Source: Pollenia angustigena (Eukaryota; Arthropoda; Insecta; Diptera; Polleniidae). From it: a stretch of DNA of 64,000 nucleotides. The stretch spans positions 235,839,127-235,903,126 of the forward strand of contig OV884056.1 in NCBI GenBank assembly GCA_930367215.1, in the 5' to 3' direction. A program made the position numbers and the translations under genes. The notes below the pieces were generated by a model that was not told the DNA's origin, ran no database searches, and saw only the letters and a list, made by a program, of their open reading frames with translations. Position 1 is the stretch's first letter; each line of letters starts with the position of its first letter. Of the stretch, positions 53,828 through 64,000 are shown piece by piece.

Positions 53828-54642
53828 ATAAAAAAAGAAGAATGAAAAGTTGGTCAAGCCCGACCATATGTACCCTACCCACAGTATTTAGTGAAAACTT
53901 TTCAGGAGTGTTACCTATTTGGAACCCATGGGCAATTATGAACCCGCTAGAACAAATTGATATTATGAGGTTAAGATTCACGTAAAAGTTCTTTGTGACG
54001 AATATTATTTAGATATCTTCATCAATATGAGATTTTTTGTCTTAAAGTGATTTAAGGGAGGGGGTTTATATTGTACATATGTAGGACCTACATTTGTATG
54101 TTCAATTCTGCAACACAAAATTTTGACACGACATAGAAGCAATCGTCAAACTGTCGGTTACTGTCGCTTAATCGTATATCAACGCCAATATTTATAGGGA
54201 ACTGATGGCACTTAAAGATATTTTTGGGAGCAGTATTTGTTTGATAGCTTTAGTCAAATATGAACCGACTCCAATAGAGTTTTGTAAGATGATTAAGATT
54301 GCAATAAAATAAGTATGGGCCAAATTTAGTCTAAATACCAGCATAAGAAGAGGGTTATGGGCACAAAGATGCTGTGCCAGAAAGAAGCTTTGGGGATAGG
54401 GTAAAATATGAGCGATTCTCCCCATTTGCAATTGGCCTTTGTGACAGTTAGAGCCTATGTACCGAATTTCATTGCGACATATACTTTGAGCACAAGGTTT
54501 GTGCTCAATTGAATTGATCTATCAATTCAAAATTGATTCTTTGCCAATCGATATACTAAAATGTGGGTCTAGCAAGAATATTTTGAGGTGTTACACACAT
54601 CAGCACAAACATATTATACCCTCCTCACTATTGTAGTTTGGA
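53828..54642 (-). mobile_element. Helentron-like family B, copy 2 (reverse)
   Basis: The left 3' end has the hairpin TGGTCAAGCCCGACCA followed by TACCCTACCCACAGTATTTA. The right 5' head reads CACATCAGCACAAACATATT ATACCCTCCTCACTATTGTA. Shared blocks with 7431-8130 and 12540-12834 include GAGGTTAAG and the AAGATATCTAAAT region. Confidence 0.7.
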
Positions 54643-54797
54643 TATTAATATAAAATAGGGGAAATGTTCAAACAAAAAATAAATTGTATGTAATTTGCCA
54701 TATTTCTTGTGAAATGTAACAAATTACTCATTCCAACAATGCATATTTAGGTACGAAATTTATTTTAGGATACGATTTTCTTTAATTTTCTCACTAA

Positions 54798-55044
54798 AGC
54801 TACGGTCGCACTTATTAAATATTTGACCAAATAAGCGTAACCCCTACTTTTGTTAATAGTTAGTGAGATTTAACTTGGTCTTAATTTAATATCACATAAT
54901 AAATTAATTATACCAATGGACATAGCAAGAAACTGTTTTTTGTAAGATGTGGTATTATAATCAAAATCAAAATTGGAATTAAAGGAAATGATTTTATGGT
55001 TCCCGGTTTTTTTCGTTAAATACTTGACAGGTGTGACCGTAGCT
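54798..55044. mobile_element. PIF/Harbinger-like MITE with TAA target duplication
   Basis: 247 bp with ends AGCTACGGTCGCAC and GTGTGACCGTAGCT, flanked by TAA at 54795-54797 and 55045-55047. An internal TATTTGACCAAATAAG pairs loosely with GTTAAATACTTGAC. A relative with a better-preserved right end is near 57780-58012. Confidence 0.7.
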
Positions 55045-55308
55045 TAAGATAACCAAAATAAGAGTTGAGTTTGTTCACATCACTTCCCAACGGAAAAAGA
55101 GAGTCAGGAAACTTTCAAAGAGGCTTTTTTAAAACATTAGGCTTAACAGCCGCATTCACACTTCATTTAATGCCGTTTCATTGTAGATTAAGGCCTTGCT
55201 TTTCGCATGTACATATTAAGTATTCTTGTAAATTTAATGCGTCGCCTACATGGTGAAATAAACAGGTGGCAGCACTACACCAGATCATGATTTTTTGCTC
55301 TTGCATTA

Positions 55309-55580
55309 CTTGGTGGCCACACGATCAAGTTTTGCCTTTCAATTCCTTTCAATTTGCAATACACTCTCAGTTTTTTACTAACACACTCACACTTTTTAAA
55401 TTGACCACGAGATGGCTTTCAATTTCACCTTTCCATTTGTTTGGCAATTTACTTTCAATTTAACAGCTGAGTACAAGTTTGTCTCTGTTGTTGTTGACAT
55501 CTTGGAAGTAAATTGCTTACAAATTGACAAGCAGTATATGTAAAAGACTATCAAGAACAACTTGAACGTGTGGCCGCAGG
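55309..55580 (+). mobile_element. MITE family 'GGTTACACG-TCAAG', copy 3
   Basis: The ends GGTGGCCACACGATCAAGTT and, in complement, CCTGCGGCCACACGTTCAAG. It shares AGTATATGTAAAAGACTATC with copy 1. The open frame 55266-55463 is not supported. Confidence 0.7.
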
Positions 55581-56465
55581 TTAAGTGCGTTTGAGTATTT
55601 TTACAGTAAAATGCAGTAAATGAGTAAACTGAAAAATATTCTCTCACAAAAAGCTGTTGTCCAAAAAACTACGCGAACGCAAAATTTGTAAAAATTCGTA
55701 AAATAAAGGCAACAGCTGATGGCAAATAATTAAAGTGTTTAAAAATATTGACACTTTTGCCTACTTAACTCGTTTTCTTATCGGTATTCGATTAACTACT
55801 TTTTATAACACGAACATTTTTGGAAAATACAAAAAATTTGAAAATACTCAGACAAGAACTGTCACTTTTCGCTCTCAATTTATGTTCTCATTTACTGCAT
55901 TTTGTGTACTCGTACGCAATTTCGTAAAATGCAGTAAAGTTTTTTTAAAAAATAGTAAAAACTTTTGTGTTCTCGAACGCAACTATTGTCTGTCTAGGTT
56001 TATGTCAAAGTTTTGTTTATGTTTACAAAAAGTCCACGTTTTGTGCTGTGATTATTGTATTTTATTAAAGTTTTTGATAATTTTAAATTAAAATAAATAA
56101 GAAATTGACCATAATTAAATAAAAATTGGCTAAACATTTATTTATTTCATCACGTTCAGCGGCACTCTTGTATTTTTGTTTAAAGAAAGTATTTTTTGAC
56201 GTAAACGGTGATATAATTTCCATTTTTGTTGTAATTTTGTATTTGTTGCCGTAATGATGCAACCTGCATATTCCAGCATGGTCGCCTATACGTTGCAACT
56301 GGTCGTACAATTGAGTTAAATGAAAATCAAATTATTTAAGATTTTTTATTCAACCGACGAACAACCACACCCTTAATGAAACAATTGGTTGTACAACTTG
56401 ATCGATTTGAACAAGTTGCAAAGTGTTGGAGTCGCATAAGAAGTAACTCCTACACATTCCCACGT
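55581..56465. other. AT-rich stretch with short inverted motifs
   Basis: TTTTTACAGTAAAATGCAGTAAATGAG near 55599 and its partial complement TCATTTACTGCATTTTGTG near 55888 suggest an eroded foldback. The frame 55735-56091 (Phe/Lys-rich, 118 codons) lies across it and looks random. Confidence 0.4.
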
Positions 56466-56468
56466 AAC

Positions 56469-57306
56469 TTAAGGGTTGCCCAACCAAAAGGAACGATGTT
56501 AATTTTAAATAAAACAAAAGTTTTCAGAGCATTATCTTAAAATTTTTTATTATGATAGAAGCATCTATGACATTTATGTGTGAAATAAAATATCGGCCAA
56601 ATGCTCGCCACGGCTTCGGTAGCATACTTCCATCCGATGGTTCATATTTTCAATAACTCTGAGATATAATCGTTAATGTGCCGAATTATCTCATTCTTTG
56701 GTTCTTGAATTGTTTTTGGCGTTTTGACGTGCACTTTTTCTTTTAAATATCCCCAAAGAAAGAAGTCCAAAGGTGTCAAGTGACATGATCGTGGCGGCCA
56801 ATTAACATCTCCACAAAGTGAAATATCACGGCCATTAGATTTATCGCGCAAAAGGGCCATTGCTTCGTAGGCTGTGCGGCAAGTGGCACCATCCTGCTAA
56901 ACCATGTATTGTCCTGGTCATATACTCAATTTCTGGCTGCAAGAAGTCCGTTTTTATCTCGCGATAGCGAACACCATTCAAGATAATTGCTTGGCCGACC
57001 TCTTTTTGAAGAATTACGACCCAATGACCGAAACGAACTGGGCGAGCATGCACATGTGTTTTCAAAATTCCTACAGACCCGGCTGGCTGAAATTTGCGCA
57101 GAATTCTCTAGATTGTGGACACATTTTGTCGATTATGCTGACCAAAAAAATTATTAAGTGCTCGAAATGCATTTTGACTTGAACGCCCATTTTCGTAAAC
57201 GGCTTCAACAATCTTAACGCGCTGCTCAATTGTGAACCTCTCCATGGTTGAATTTGTCAAACACTAAAATAAAGAAATGTCAAATAAAGTTGGGCAAAAA
57301 ACTTGA
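56469..57306 (-). mobile_element. Second rosa-type mariner family, deleted copy
   Basis: The ends GGGTTGCCCAAC and, in complement, TTTTTGCCCAAC enclose a transposase relic. The length (0.84 kb) is again below the full size expected, because the middle of the gene is deleted. Confidence 0.65.
56574..57245 (-). pseudogene. rosa-type (DD41D) mariner transposase, internally deleted
   Basis: Minus strand. The ATG at 57243-57245 opens MERFTIEQRVKIVEAVYENG and a helix-turn-helix region to about SVGILKTHVHARPVR, with one internal TAG. A deletion then removes the first part of the catalytic domain including the first Asp. Reading resumes at EVGQAIILNGVRYREIKTDF. After a frameshift come QDGATCRTAYEAMALLRD (second Asp) and VNWPPRSCHLTPLDFFLWGY (third Asp). 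Exactly 41 residues separate these two Asp, the DD41D spacing of the rosa group. A last frameshift near 56642 leads to ENMNHRMEVCYRSRGEHLAD and a TAA at 56574-56576. Inactive. Confidence 0.85.
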
Positions 57307-58491
57307 CTTTAAGGTGTGACTCACAATTAACATTGTGCATTATGACGTAAGCGCCAAAAACTAATTTTTCACAAAACGAAAAAATCTTAACAAGTTTTTA
57401 AATATTTTTTAACAAAACATGGCTTTGTAACGAATAATTCTATTGTTGTAAAATTTGGTCTGTCCTAGTTAGACGGGAAATCACATAATTAAATTTTGTG
57501 AAGATTGGTCTTTAATTGGCCAAATGGCCCATAAAGAGCAGCATACTTCTTAAATATTTTAACTCTGGGTACCCTCCACCCCTTACTTGATACTCTAAAA
57601 TGCAAATTTTATTTGTAAATATTTTTAAAATACAAAAAAAAATTAGTAAACAAGTTGCGTTGAAATATCTGATTTATTTAAATAATAAATTTTATTTTTA
57701 ATAAAATCAACACGCGGATTATCGTTAATAAGTTGTCTGAAAATTCCCAAATAAATTTAATCAAAATCTTTATGGAGGTATGTTCACATTTAACAAATAT
57801 TTAAAGCAAAAAATCGATAAAAGCGTGATTACTAAATTTATAAGCCTTTAATTTTCTTTTTAAACATTTTTGTTGGTTCACTAAATGTTATTTCTGCAAA
57901 AAATCTTCGCAGAATGTAACAAGTACATTTTTAAACGCTGTGTGATCTAGTAAACGTTATACAACATCAAACAAATGTTCAATAAAAATAGTGGTTGTGT
58001 GACCATAGCTTAAGTTTGATAAGCTTGTCGAAGAGTAAAAAACGTTTTTAAGACATTCATTATATTATTTTTGATGTTATGGCCTAAGAAATATTCTCTG
58101 CTTAAGTTTCTAAATTTTGAAAATTTTTTAATAGATTTCAACGGTTGACACAAATATCTTTTAAAGGCACGGCTGCTAAATTTAACAATTTATTTATTTA
58201 TTTATTTTACCGATTTTGAGATCCAAAAATTACATATTGATGATTTCTGTCCTAAAATTTTGTAGTTACTTATTACAAAACTTTTTAGTATTATTTGGTG
58301 TTTGTTGATGGCACGAAAATTACATATGCATCTTCATACTTTCTGCGCGTAAAAAAACAAAACCTTTAAAAATATGTTTTTTTAGATAAGTTTTCTAGCT
58401 GGATTTTTGATCACCCTCTCGATGTATCCGATGTCTTTTTTAATACTCTTAAAAAAATTAAATATTCATTGATTCTATCTTCTAATTTCAG
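57307..58491. other. AT-rich, probable 5' flanking or intron sequence of the exon at 58492
   Basis: No coding frame. At about 57780-58012, GGTATGTTCACATTTAACAA and GTGTGACCATAGCTTAAG look like the ends of a PIF-type MITE related to 54798-55044. A polypyrimidine-rich acceptor TTGATTCTATCTTCTAATTTCAG ends at 58491. Confidence 0.45.
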
Positions 58492-58790
58492 CACTTTTTA
58501 ATTTATGATCATAAAAAATGATTAATATAGAAGATTTACCACGACTTGAATCCCTTTCGCCCATTAGGGAAATTGAAGATGACTATCAAAGACATGCAAC
58601 CTCTCCGGGTATGACGATAATTCCAGCGACCATTAATGAGGCACTTAGTAATTTGAGAGTTCTCGATGTTGCCAAAATAAGTTGTAAAACTAATAATAAT
58701 TTGACCAGCAACTGTAGTACAGAGGCGTTAACAGGTAATGAATCAATGGATCGTATGTTTATTGGATGTGGCTTACGTTATATATCGCAG
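58492..58790 (+). CDS. Putative host exon with start codon; 91 codons to a phase-0 splice donor
   Basis: The acceptor (pyrimidine-rich stretch ending TTTCAG at 58491) is followed by 26 bases of possible 5' UTR, then an ATG at 58518 in the context AAAAAATGATT. The frame is open for 91 codons and ends exactly at CAG|GTAAGA, a consensus donor, at 58790/58791 in phase 0. The peptide has an acidic start (MINIEDLPRLESLSPIREIE), a central IPATINEALSNLRVLDVAKI and ends FIGCGLRYISQ. Codon use is mixed with real third-position GC, unlike the AT-only frames around it. No signal peptide or membrane segment. It would be the first coding exon of a gene whose other exons are outside the window. I do not recognise the gene. 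Chance is possible but the coincidence of acceptor, ATG and in-frame donor argues for a real exon. Confidence 0.55.
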
Positions 58791-59277
58791 GTAAGATAGA
58801 TTTTTCTGTTTTGTTTTAATTTTGAATTAAGAAAGAAAAGAGAATTGTATCTTTTTGTATTGTAATTTTTAAAAATTATTTAATCAAAGCAAAATAAAGG
58901 ATATCTTTTTAATTAAGTGTTTAAAAGTTCTATAAACGCCGTTCTTTAGATATAATTTTTTTGTGCCACTCCCACTTCCCGAATCCCGTCCACATCTTGT
59001 CAGATGTTGTATATTGTTGACCCCAACCACATTTTGTCAACAAGGGATTTATTGGTTAGGCTAAATTTCAAAAGCAAACAATTCCGGTATATATGTATGT
59101 GAAATAAATATATAACTGCCGATTCCCCATCATCCAACATACATATACATGCAATATGTATGTATATAAATACTTAAAAGGATTTAAGATCAATATTATA
59201 GAAATAACAATCTATATTACAAAATAAACCGAGGTAGCTTTACCCTTAACACATGTGGTAATGAGTATAAATACATA
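58791..59277. other. Probable intron start with a Helentron-like family C fragment
   Basis: After the GTAAG donor, AT-rich DNA. 58915-59060 (CCACTCCCACTTCCCGAATC, CACATCTTGTCAGATGTTGT) resembles 16370-16480 and 16840-16890. Confidence 0.45.
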
Positions 59278-59805
59278 CAGTGAAACTTTGATATTACGAA
59301 CTTCGTTATAACGAAAAACTCAATATAACGAATTTTTAGCTGAGTCCCTTGAAAAAACCTTTTTATTGCAAAGTTTTTCATACAAAAATGCTCTATAGCT
59401 ATAACGAAGAAATTCTGAGCTATAAAGCCTCTATATATGTAGCGAAGTATTTTTCAGAAGCCTCTAAACAACGAAATTATAATTGAGAAATACATACATA
59501 TAACATTTTAAGTGTGTAAGTCATTCAAATCCCGTTATCAAAAGCCTCTACATAACGAAGTCTTGAACTAAAGCCTCCATAAAACGAAATTAGAACAAAG
59601 CAAAATTAAATTTTAAGCAAAACGGGGAAGTCCCTTTTAAAAACAACGCAAGGTACATAAAAAAACTGTAGTTATAACGAATTTTGTTCGTATTTCATTA
59701 AATTTCGTTATACCTAGGTTTAACAATGCATATGTAAAACGAATCAATAGATATAACGAAGTATTTTTCGATCCCCTCTAGATTCGTTATATCAAAGTTT
59801 CACTG
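59278..59805. mobile_element. pogo-like MITE (CAGTGAAACTTTGATAT ends)
   Basis: 528 bp with TA at 59276-59277 and 59806-59807. The ends CAGTGAAACTTTGATATTAC and, in complement, CAGTGAAACTTTGATATAAC. Direct and inverted ATAACGAA motifs recur throughout. No transposase. Confidence 0.85.
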
Positions 59806-59859
59806 TACATACATAATAATATCCCTATTTTTTTATAATTATCCAAGGAATGGGCAACA

Positions 59860-59970
59860 AATATCGATATATCAAAATATCGATATATAAAAAAAAATAA
59901 TCGATATATGTATGTCGACGATATATAAAATACCGATATATCGATATTGAAATACGAATTCGATATTTTT
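59860..59970. repeat. Low-complexity ATCGATAT cluster
   Basis: About nine copies of ATATCGATAT-like palindromes (including AATCGATATATG, CCGATATATCGATATTG) in 110 bp. It is interrupted by GTCGACGATATA. Not part of a recognised element. Confidence 0.6.
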
Positions 59971-61500
59971 TAAAGTCAGTCTTCTTTAAAAACTCTAAAT
60001 GTTAGTTGTTTTTCAAACAATATGTGTTTTTAAGAATTGGCATCGAATGTTTTTTTATACTTATGTATATGAAGATCTAATATGATTGGCATTTATAAGA
60101 AGAATAACGAAAACTTGAGGAAAACACAGTAGTATTGTCTAATTCTTCTTCCAATTCTTCGCTGCATTTCCGAATTTTTTTACACCCAATAAATACACAC
60201 ACACACCGCTAGAAAATTAAAAAAAAAATAATATTGTTTATTGTCTTTCATTTTTGCTTTATTTTAAAATTTTAATTTCCCACCCCTGTTATGAAGGTTG
60301 CAGCAAAGACTATAGATTTATGTATAAAACTATAGCCTGTGGCTGCAGTGTTTAGATACATGTATCAGCAACATAAAAGCTTCTCAGTAAAAATTTAAAG
60401 CTCTTTGATTAATCATGTATCTTGTGTGAGAAATCAAGCAGCATGTTGCTTTTATTCATTTTCCTTTGTTGTTTTCGTTCTCTTGCGATGTGTCAGTATG
60501 GTGAATTTACATTAAAGCGAAAGAAGACAATTGAAAAGATACGTACAAGTTCGTAAAATCAGTCGACCGATATTTTTTGGAAACACAGCATAATTGTTTG
60601 CTTTTTGCAAATAAAAAAATTTAAGAAACTTAAAAAAATAAAAAACAATAAAATAAACGCGTTTACTTCGTGTAAATACAGTGAACTTAAAGCAACAACT
60701 ACAAAGAAAAACATATTTTTCGTAAAGTATATGTAAAATATTTGGTTTGGTTTTGCCTATGTAGGTATGTAATCTAAAAAGTTAATTACGGATTAAAGTG
60801 CACAATAAATTTAAATAAAATACCAAATCCGAATAACCAATTAAAAAAAGAAAAGATTGAAGTTAATTAGATTTCTCAAGTATATTTAATTAAAAAAAAA
60901 ATAAAATGAAAAAAACAACGTGCAAAGTACGAAAATAAAAGCGAGCAAGGAAAGCTTGACATAAAGAAGAAATTAAAAATTAAAGAAGGTAGTGTAAAAG
61001 AAAATAAAACACGTTTATAACAAAAATTTAATTAAAGAAATGTGTTAATGTTGGAGTAATAATTATTAACAAAAAGTTCCAAAAAAACGTGTATATTATA
61101 AACATATAACTCGTAAAAATTAAAATAAGTTCAAAATATACATGTACATATGTATGTAACATACTTATCTCAATATTCACCTACCATTTACAATGTTGTC
61201 AAGGTGCAGTTGTTGTTGTTGTTATTCCACAGTAACAACATGAGCTATGGTTTTGTTGTTGCCGCGTGTGCTTGTGAAATTTTCTTTGTTTTTTATTTAT
61301 TCTTCCTGAAGTTTCCTCAATTTTTTTCTTTATTTGATTTCTATTCAAATGCATAAATAAATAAATTAAATATTTTAAATACATCGTGCACGTACACTAT
61401 TAAAAAAAAAGAATAAAAACCAAAACACAAAAAGAAATAAAAAAAACAAGTTCTCAATTGAGTGCATTAATTTTGTGGTGAAGTTTTGTATTAAACAAAA
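59971..61500. other. Repeat-poor region, possibly regulatory or untranslated host sequence
   Basis: No transposon ends recognised in 1.5 kb. It contains TGTGTCAGTATGG at 60489 and long A-rich stretches with AAACAACG and TAAAGCAACAACTAC, similar in texture to fly 5' UTRs. A CAA/GTTGTTGTTGTT microsatellite is at 61208. The frame 61150-61356 and its antisense twin are hydrophobic or low-complexity and not supported. Confidence 0.35.
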
Positions 61501-62934
61501 ATGGTGTTGCCAGAAAGTGCATTATTTATGAAGTTTGATCATAAAGAAAATATGTTCCTTAAATTATCCCCCCTTATTTATAAAAAATAAAACAAGTTTA
61601 TAAACCTGTTTTATTTTTTATAAATTAGAACGTTAGTTTTTAATTTGGATGTTTAAAATATTTTCTAGGTATGCCTTTTGCATTCTTTAATGTTTTTAAA
61701 ATTTATGCAAAATGATAATTGTACTATTTACACCTGAGCCATAAACAGACTAGGTATAATAGGTTTTTAGCAATAAAACTATACTTTGGAAATAAAAAAG
61801 TTTTGTTCTGGTTAATACCATATTTTCCATACAAATCTCAAACCAGTTATGAACAGCGTTGCCACAATCAAAGTAAATTTGGGAACAAATCTAGATTACA
61901 GCGTGACCATTTTAGCATTTTTACTGCTAAATTTAACATTACAAATTTTGTTTTAGCTGCAAAATTTTCTTTTGGCATCTTTATCAAATATTTTTAGCTT
62001 TATTTTAAAAATTTGGAGGCATTAATTAAACTTAATTTTTTTTTATAAACTACGTAGGTACCGATTATAAATTTTGACTAAAATAGTAGCTCTCAAAAAG
62101 CAATTTCATATGAAAATGGATAGTTTTTAACTAAAAAAAATAAATATTTACCTTTTTGACAAAAAAAAAATGTATAGTTTATTTTATTTAGCAAATCTTA
62201 GAAATGCTTTTAACATGTTCATTGTAGAAATTTTTTTCTACATTTTTTAAAAGATATTTTTGTATACCCAAATAAATATTCTTGGCTTAAGTCTAGTTTA
62301 CCAACGCAATTCCAAACAAAAATATTTACATAGGGTGACAGAAAAATTAAAACTAAGAAGAAAAGGTGTTATATGAAAAAATTCTCGGAAACACAATTTT
62401 AGCCTTTGAAGTTGTCATACGTATGTATATACGAAATGCGATTTTTCACTATATTTCTGAAACGTGTCGCAACAAGTTGAATTATGCGTTATACCTACCT
62501 AATGGTTGCAGCAATTCGTATTGCTTTTTATTTTTGTTTTTATTAAGTTCACTTACGAAAAACCCCGTTCAACACAAGCTTTACTTAGCAAAAAACTTCT
62601 GTCTGTCTTTCGAAACATTGTTATTCATAATTTTTATAATCAAGCTAAAATTGGGCAGGCCTAATGGATCACAGCATATGTTTGGAGCAAAATGGTCGAA
62701 TATTAAAAAAATAGTACAAAAGTTTATTGCAATACTTTTTAGGTATAGAAAAACCAATCAATCATCTTTAGTTTAAACTTTAATACTACATAAATCAATT
62801 TTAATTCTTTTTCAAAATCGGTGCCCAAATCCATTGAATCTAATGCCAAGTTAGATGAATATTTTTCTATTATCTCAATTATTTTTGTTAGGTCTAAATA
62901 GACAACAAAATATACCTAATAAAGTTGTTCCCAT
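61501..62934. other. AT-rich stretch, no element recognised
   Basis: Contains two plus-strand frames of 92 and 136 codons (61719-61997, 62366-62776). Both are rich in Phe, Ile, Asn and Lys with no recognisable motif, so they are taken as chance. GGTGACAGAAAAATT at 62335 and AACAGCGTTGCCACAATC at 61853 hint at eroded transposon ends. Confidence 0.35.
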
Positions 62935-62943
62935 CATAAATTG

Positions 62944-63090
62944 CACTCTTGCGAAAAAGCACAACCACATGGACAATTATTTCGCACAAAAAACATTACA
63001 ACAACCACATGGACAATTTCGCACAAATAATTGTCTATGTGGTTGTTGGTATGTTTTGCACTTTTGCTTTTTTGCAAGGGTGCATCAAAG
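62944..63090. repeat. Foldback with internal direct repeat
   Basis: GCACTCTTGCGAAAAAGCAC and GTGCTTTTTTGC-like sequence ending AAGGGTGC form outer arms. Inside, AACCACATGGACAATT occurs twice directly (about 62964 and 63003) and once inverted as AATTGTCTATGTGGTT (63027). Confidence 0.65.
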
Positions 63091-63228
63091 TCTCTCCAAT
63101 AGGTATGTGCATGAAGACAGATGTTTAATTGATTTATTCCCTAACAATGTCAAAAGAAGTTTACATTTTGCTTATACATGTATATTTTTGTTTACGTTTT
63201 TGGTTTTTTGCATGTATGTTAGATGCAC

Positions 63229-63412
63229 ACTTTTGTGCTTTTTTGATATTGAAAACAAATAACAAAATTAAACAACGAATGAAAAAGCAAAACGTAAAGA
63301 CAGTACATGCATCGTGTACTCGTTTCTTTTCCCGTCGTCCCTCTCGCCTATAAAGTAGCAATCATGTCAATAAGACGTGAGCCGTATTAACTCAGACTAA
63401 CATTTTAACTGT
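63229..63412. mobile_element. Partial copy of the AGTCTGAGTT foldback
   Basis: TGTGCTTTTTTGATATTGAA, GCAAAACGTAAAGACAGTAC and the right arm AATAAGACGTGAGCCGTATT AACTCAGACT match 46748-46912. The left arm is missing. Open frames 62855-63262 and 63129-63353 run into this repeat and are not genes. Confidence 0.7.
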
Positions 63413-64000
63413 CTTAACTTAGTTTATTTTTTGGTGATTTTCGTTGCTTATTTATAAAACATAGTATAAAACTAAAAATGTAATAACAAAAATAAGAATA
63501 AATACCTACCTAAGAGTTAAAAAATCCCTAATATAATCACCAATCCCCAAATAAAATGTTTGATCCCCATTTTAAAAACAAAATCCCCAATTTGGTCATA
63601 AAACCCCTGATCTCTGCTTATCCAAGTTAATATTTTCTACTTATGACACATGTTTTCTAAATTTCTGAAACAAAAACACAATTTTGTTTATCTTTGGATC
63701 TTTTTTTTTTCTTGTATATAATTTTGTAAACCAGTTTGTTTTATTTAACAACCCCAATTTATTTGTGCTTCTTTTTCATCAATTTTTTTAATTTAATACT
63801 AAAATAACCCGCAGAACCAAAAGTCATCATCATGTGTTATTTATATGTACATTGTACATATGTATTTAAATTTTGTTACTTGTTATAAAAGATTTAAATA
63901 AATTTTAATTATTTAAAATAATGTCAGATTTTTAAAGTTTGTAAGAAGTTATGAAAATGCGTATTTGGTTATAAATTTATTATATAAAACTAGTAGGTCG
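63413..64000. other. AT-rich end of window
   Basis: No coding frame or element end recognised. AATCCCTAATATAATCACC and AATCCCCAA repeats near 63525-63600 form a loose degenerate run. Confidence 0.35.

Noticed and set aside
55735..56091. 118-codon plus-strand open frame
   Set aside because: Phe/Lys/Asn-rich and overlaps an eroded inverted repeat; no recognisable domain.
62366..62776. 136-codon plus-strand open frame
   Set aside because: No motif, composition of an AT-rich random frame, no splice or promoter context.

Overview
This window is AT-rich nuclear DNA from a higher fly. The evidence is a set of repeats related to the Drosophila INE-1/DINE-1 (Helentron) family, DD41D 'rosa'-type mariners, a piggyBac-like MITE with the exact piggyBac end architecture, pogo/Tigger-like elements and several hAT elements. 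The species is not identifiable from sequence; a calyptrate fly (blow fly or house fly type) is an inference. The window looks like large-intron or intergenic DNA built from nested, mostly non-autonomous transposons. There are no bacterial-type operons, CRISPR arrays, tRNAs or rRNAs.

Layout. 1-8.3 kb: a deleted rosa-type mariner, MITEs with long terminal inverted repeats, a decayed RTE-like LINE, two Helentron-like elements and a Helitron 3' end. 9.7-12.3 kb: a terminal-inverted-repeat element ('element A') split by a 5'-truncated LINE that keeps RT motif YADD and a complete RNase H, has one in-frame stop, a 9-bp target duplication and a telomere-like AGGTT tail. 15.3-20.6 kb: more MITEs and two Helentron-like elements, one carrying about 12 tandem copies of a 153-bp unit. 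20.6-27.9 kb: a second element A holding two hAT elements and several MITEs nested up to five levels deep. 30.3-34.5 kb: a divergent Helentron split by a rosa mariner and a MITE. 34.8-36.4 kb: remains of a coding Helitron. 38.6-41.1 kb: two pogo-like elements, one with part of a transposase and a nested Helitron, the other with a nested rosa-derived MITE. 41.3-53.6 kb: three hAT-like elements plus an unclassified transposon with 8-bp target duplications, foldback elements, another Helitron and the piggyBac-like MITE. 53.8-57.3 kb: a Helentron, MITEs and a third rosa mariner.

The best candidate for a host gene is one exon at 58492-58790: a good splice acceptor, an ATG, 91 codons open to the end, and a consensus GTAAG donor in phase 0. 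Its product is not recognised. A 108-codon open frame at 27932-28258 is a weaker coding candidate.

Element boundaries were read by eye from inverted termini and target duplications. Family names rest on recognised motifs, not on database searches.
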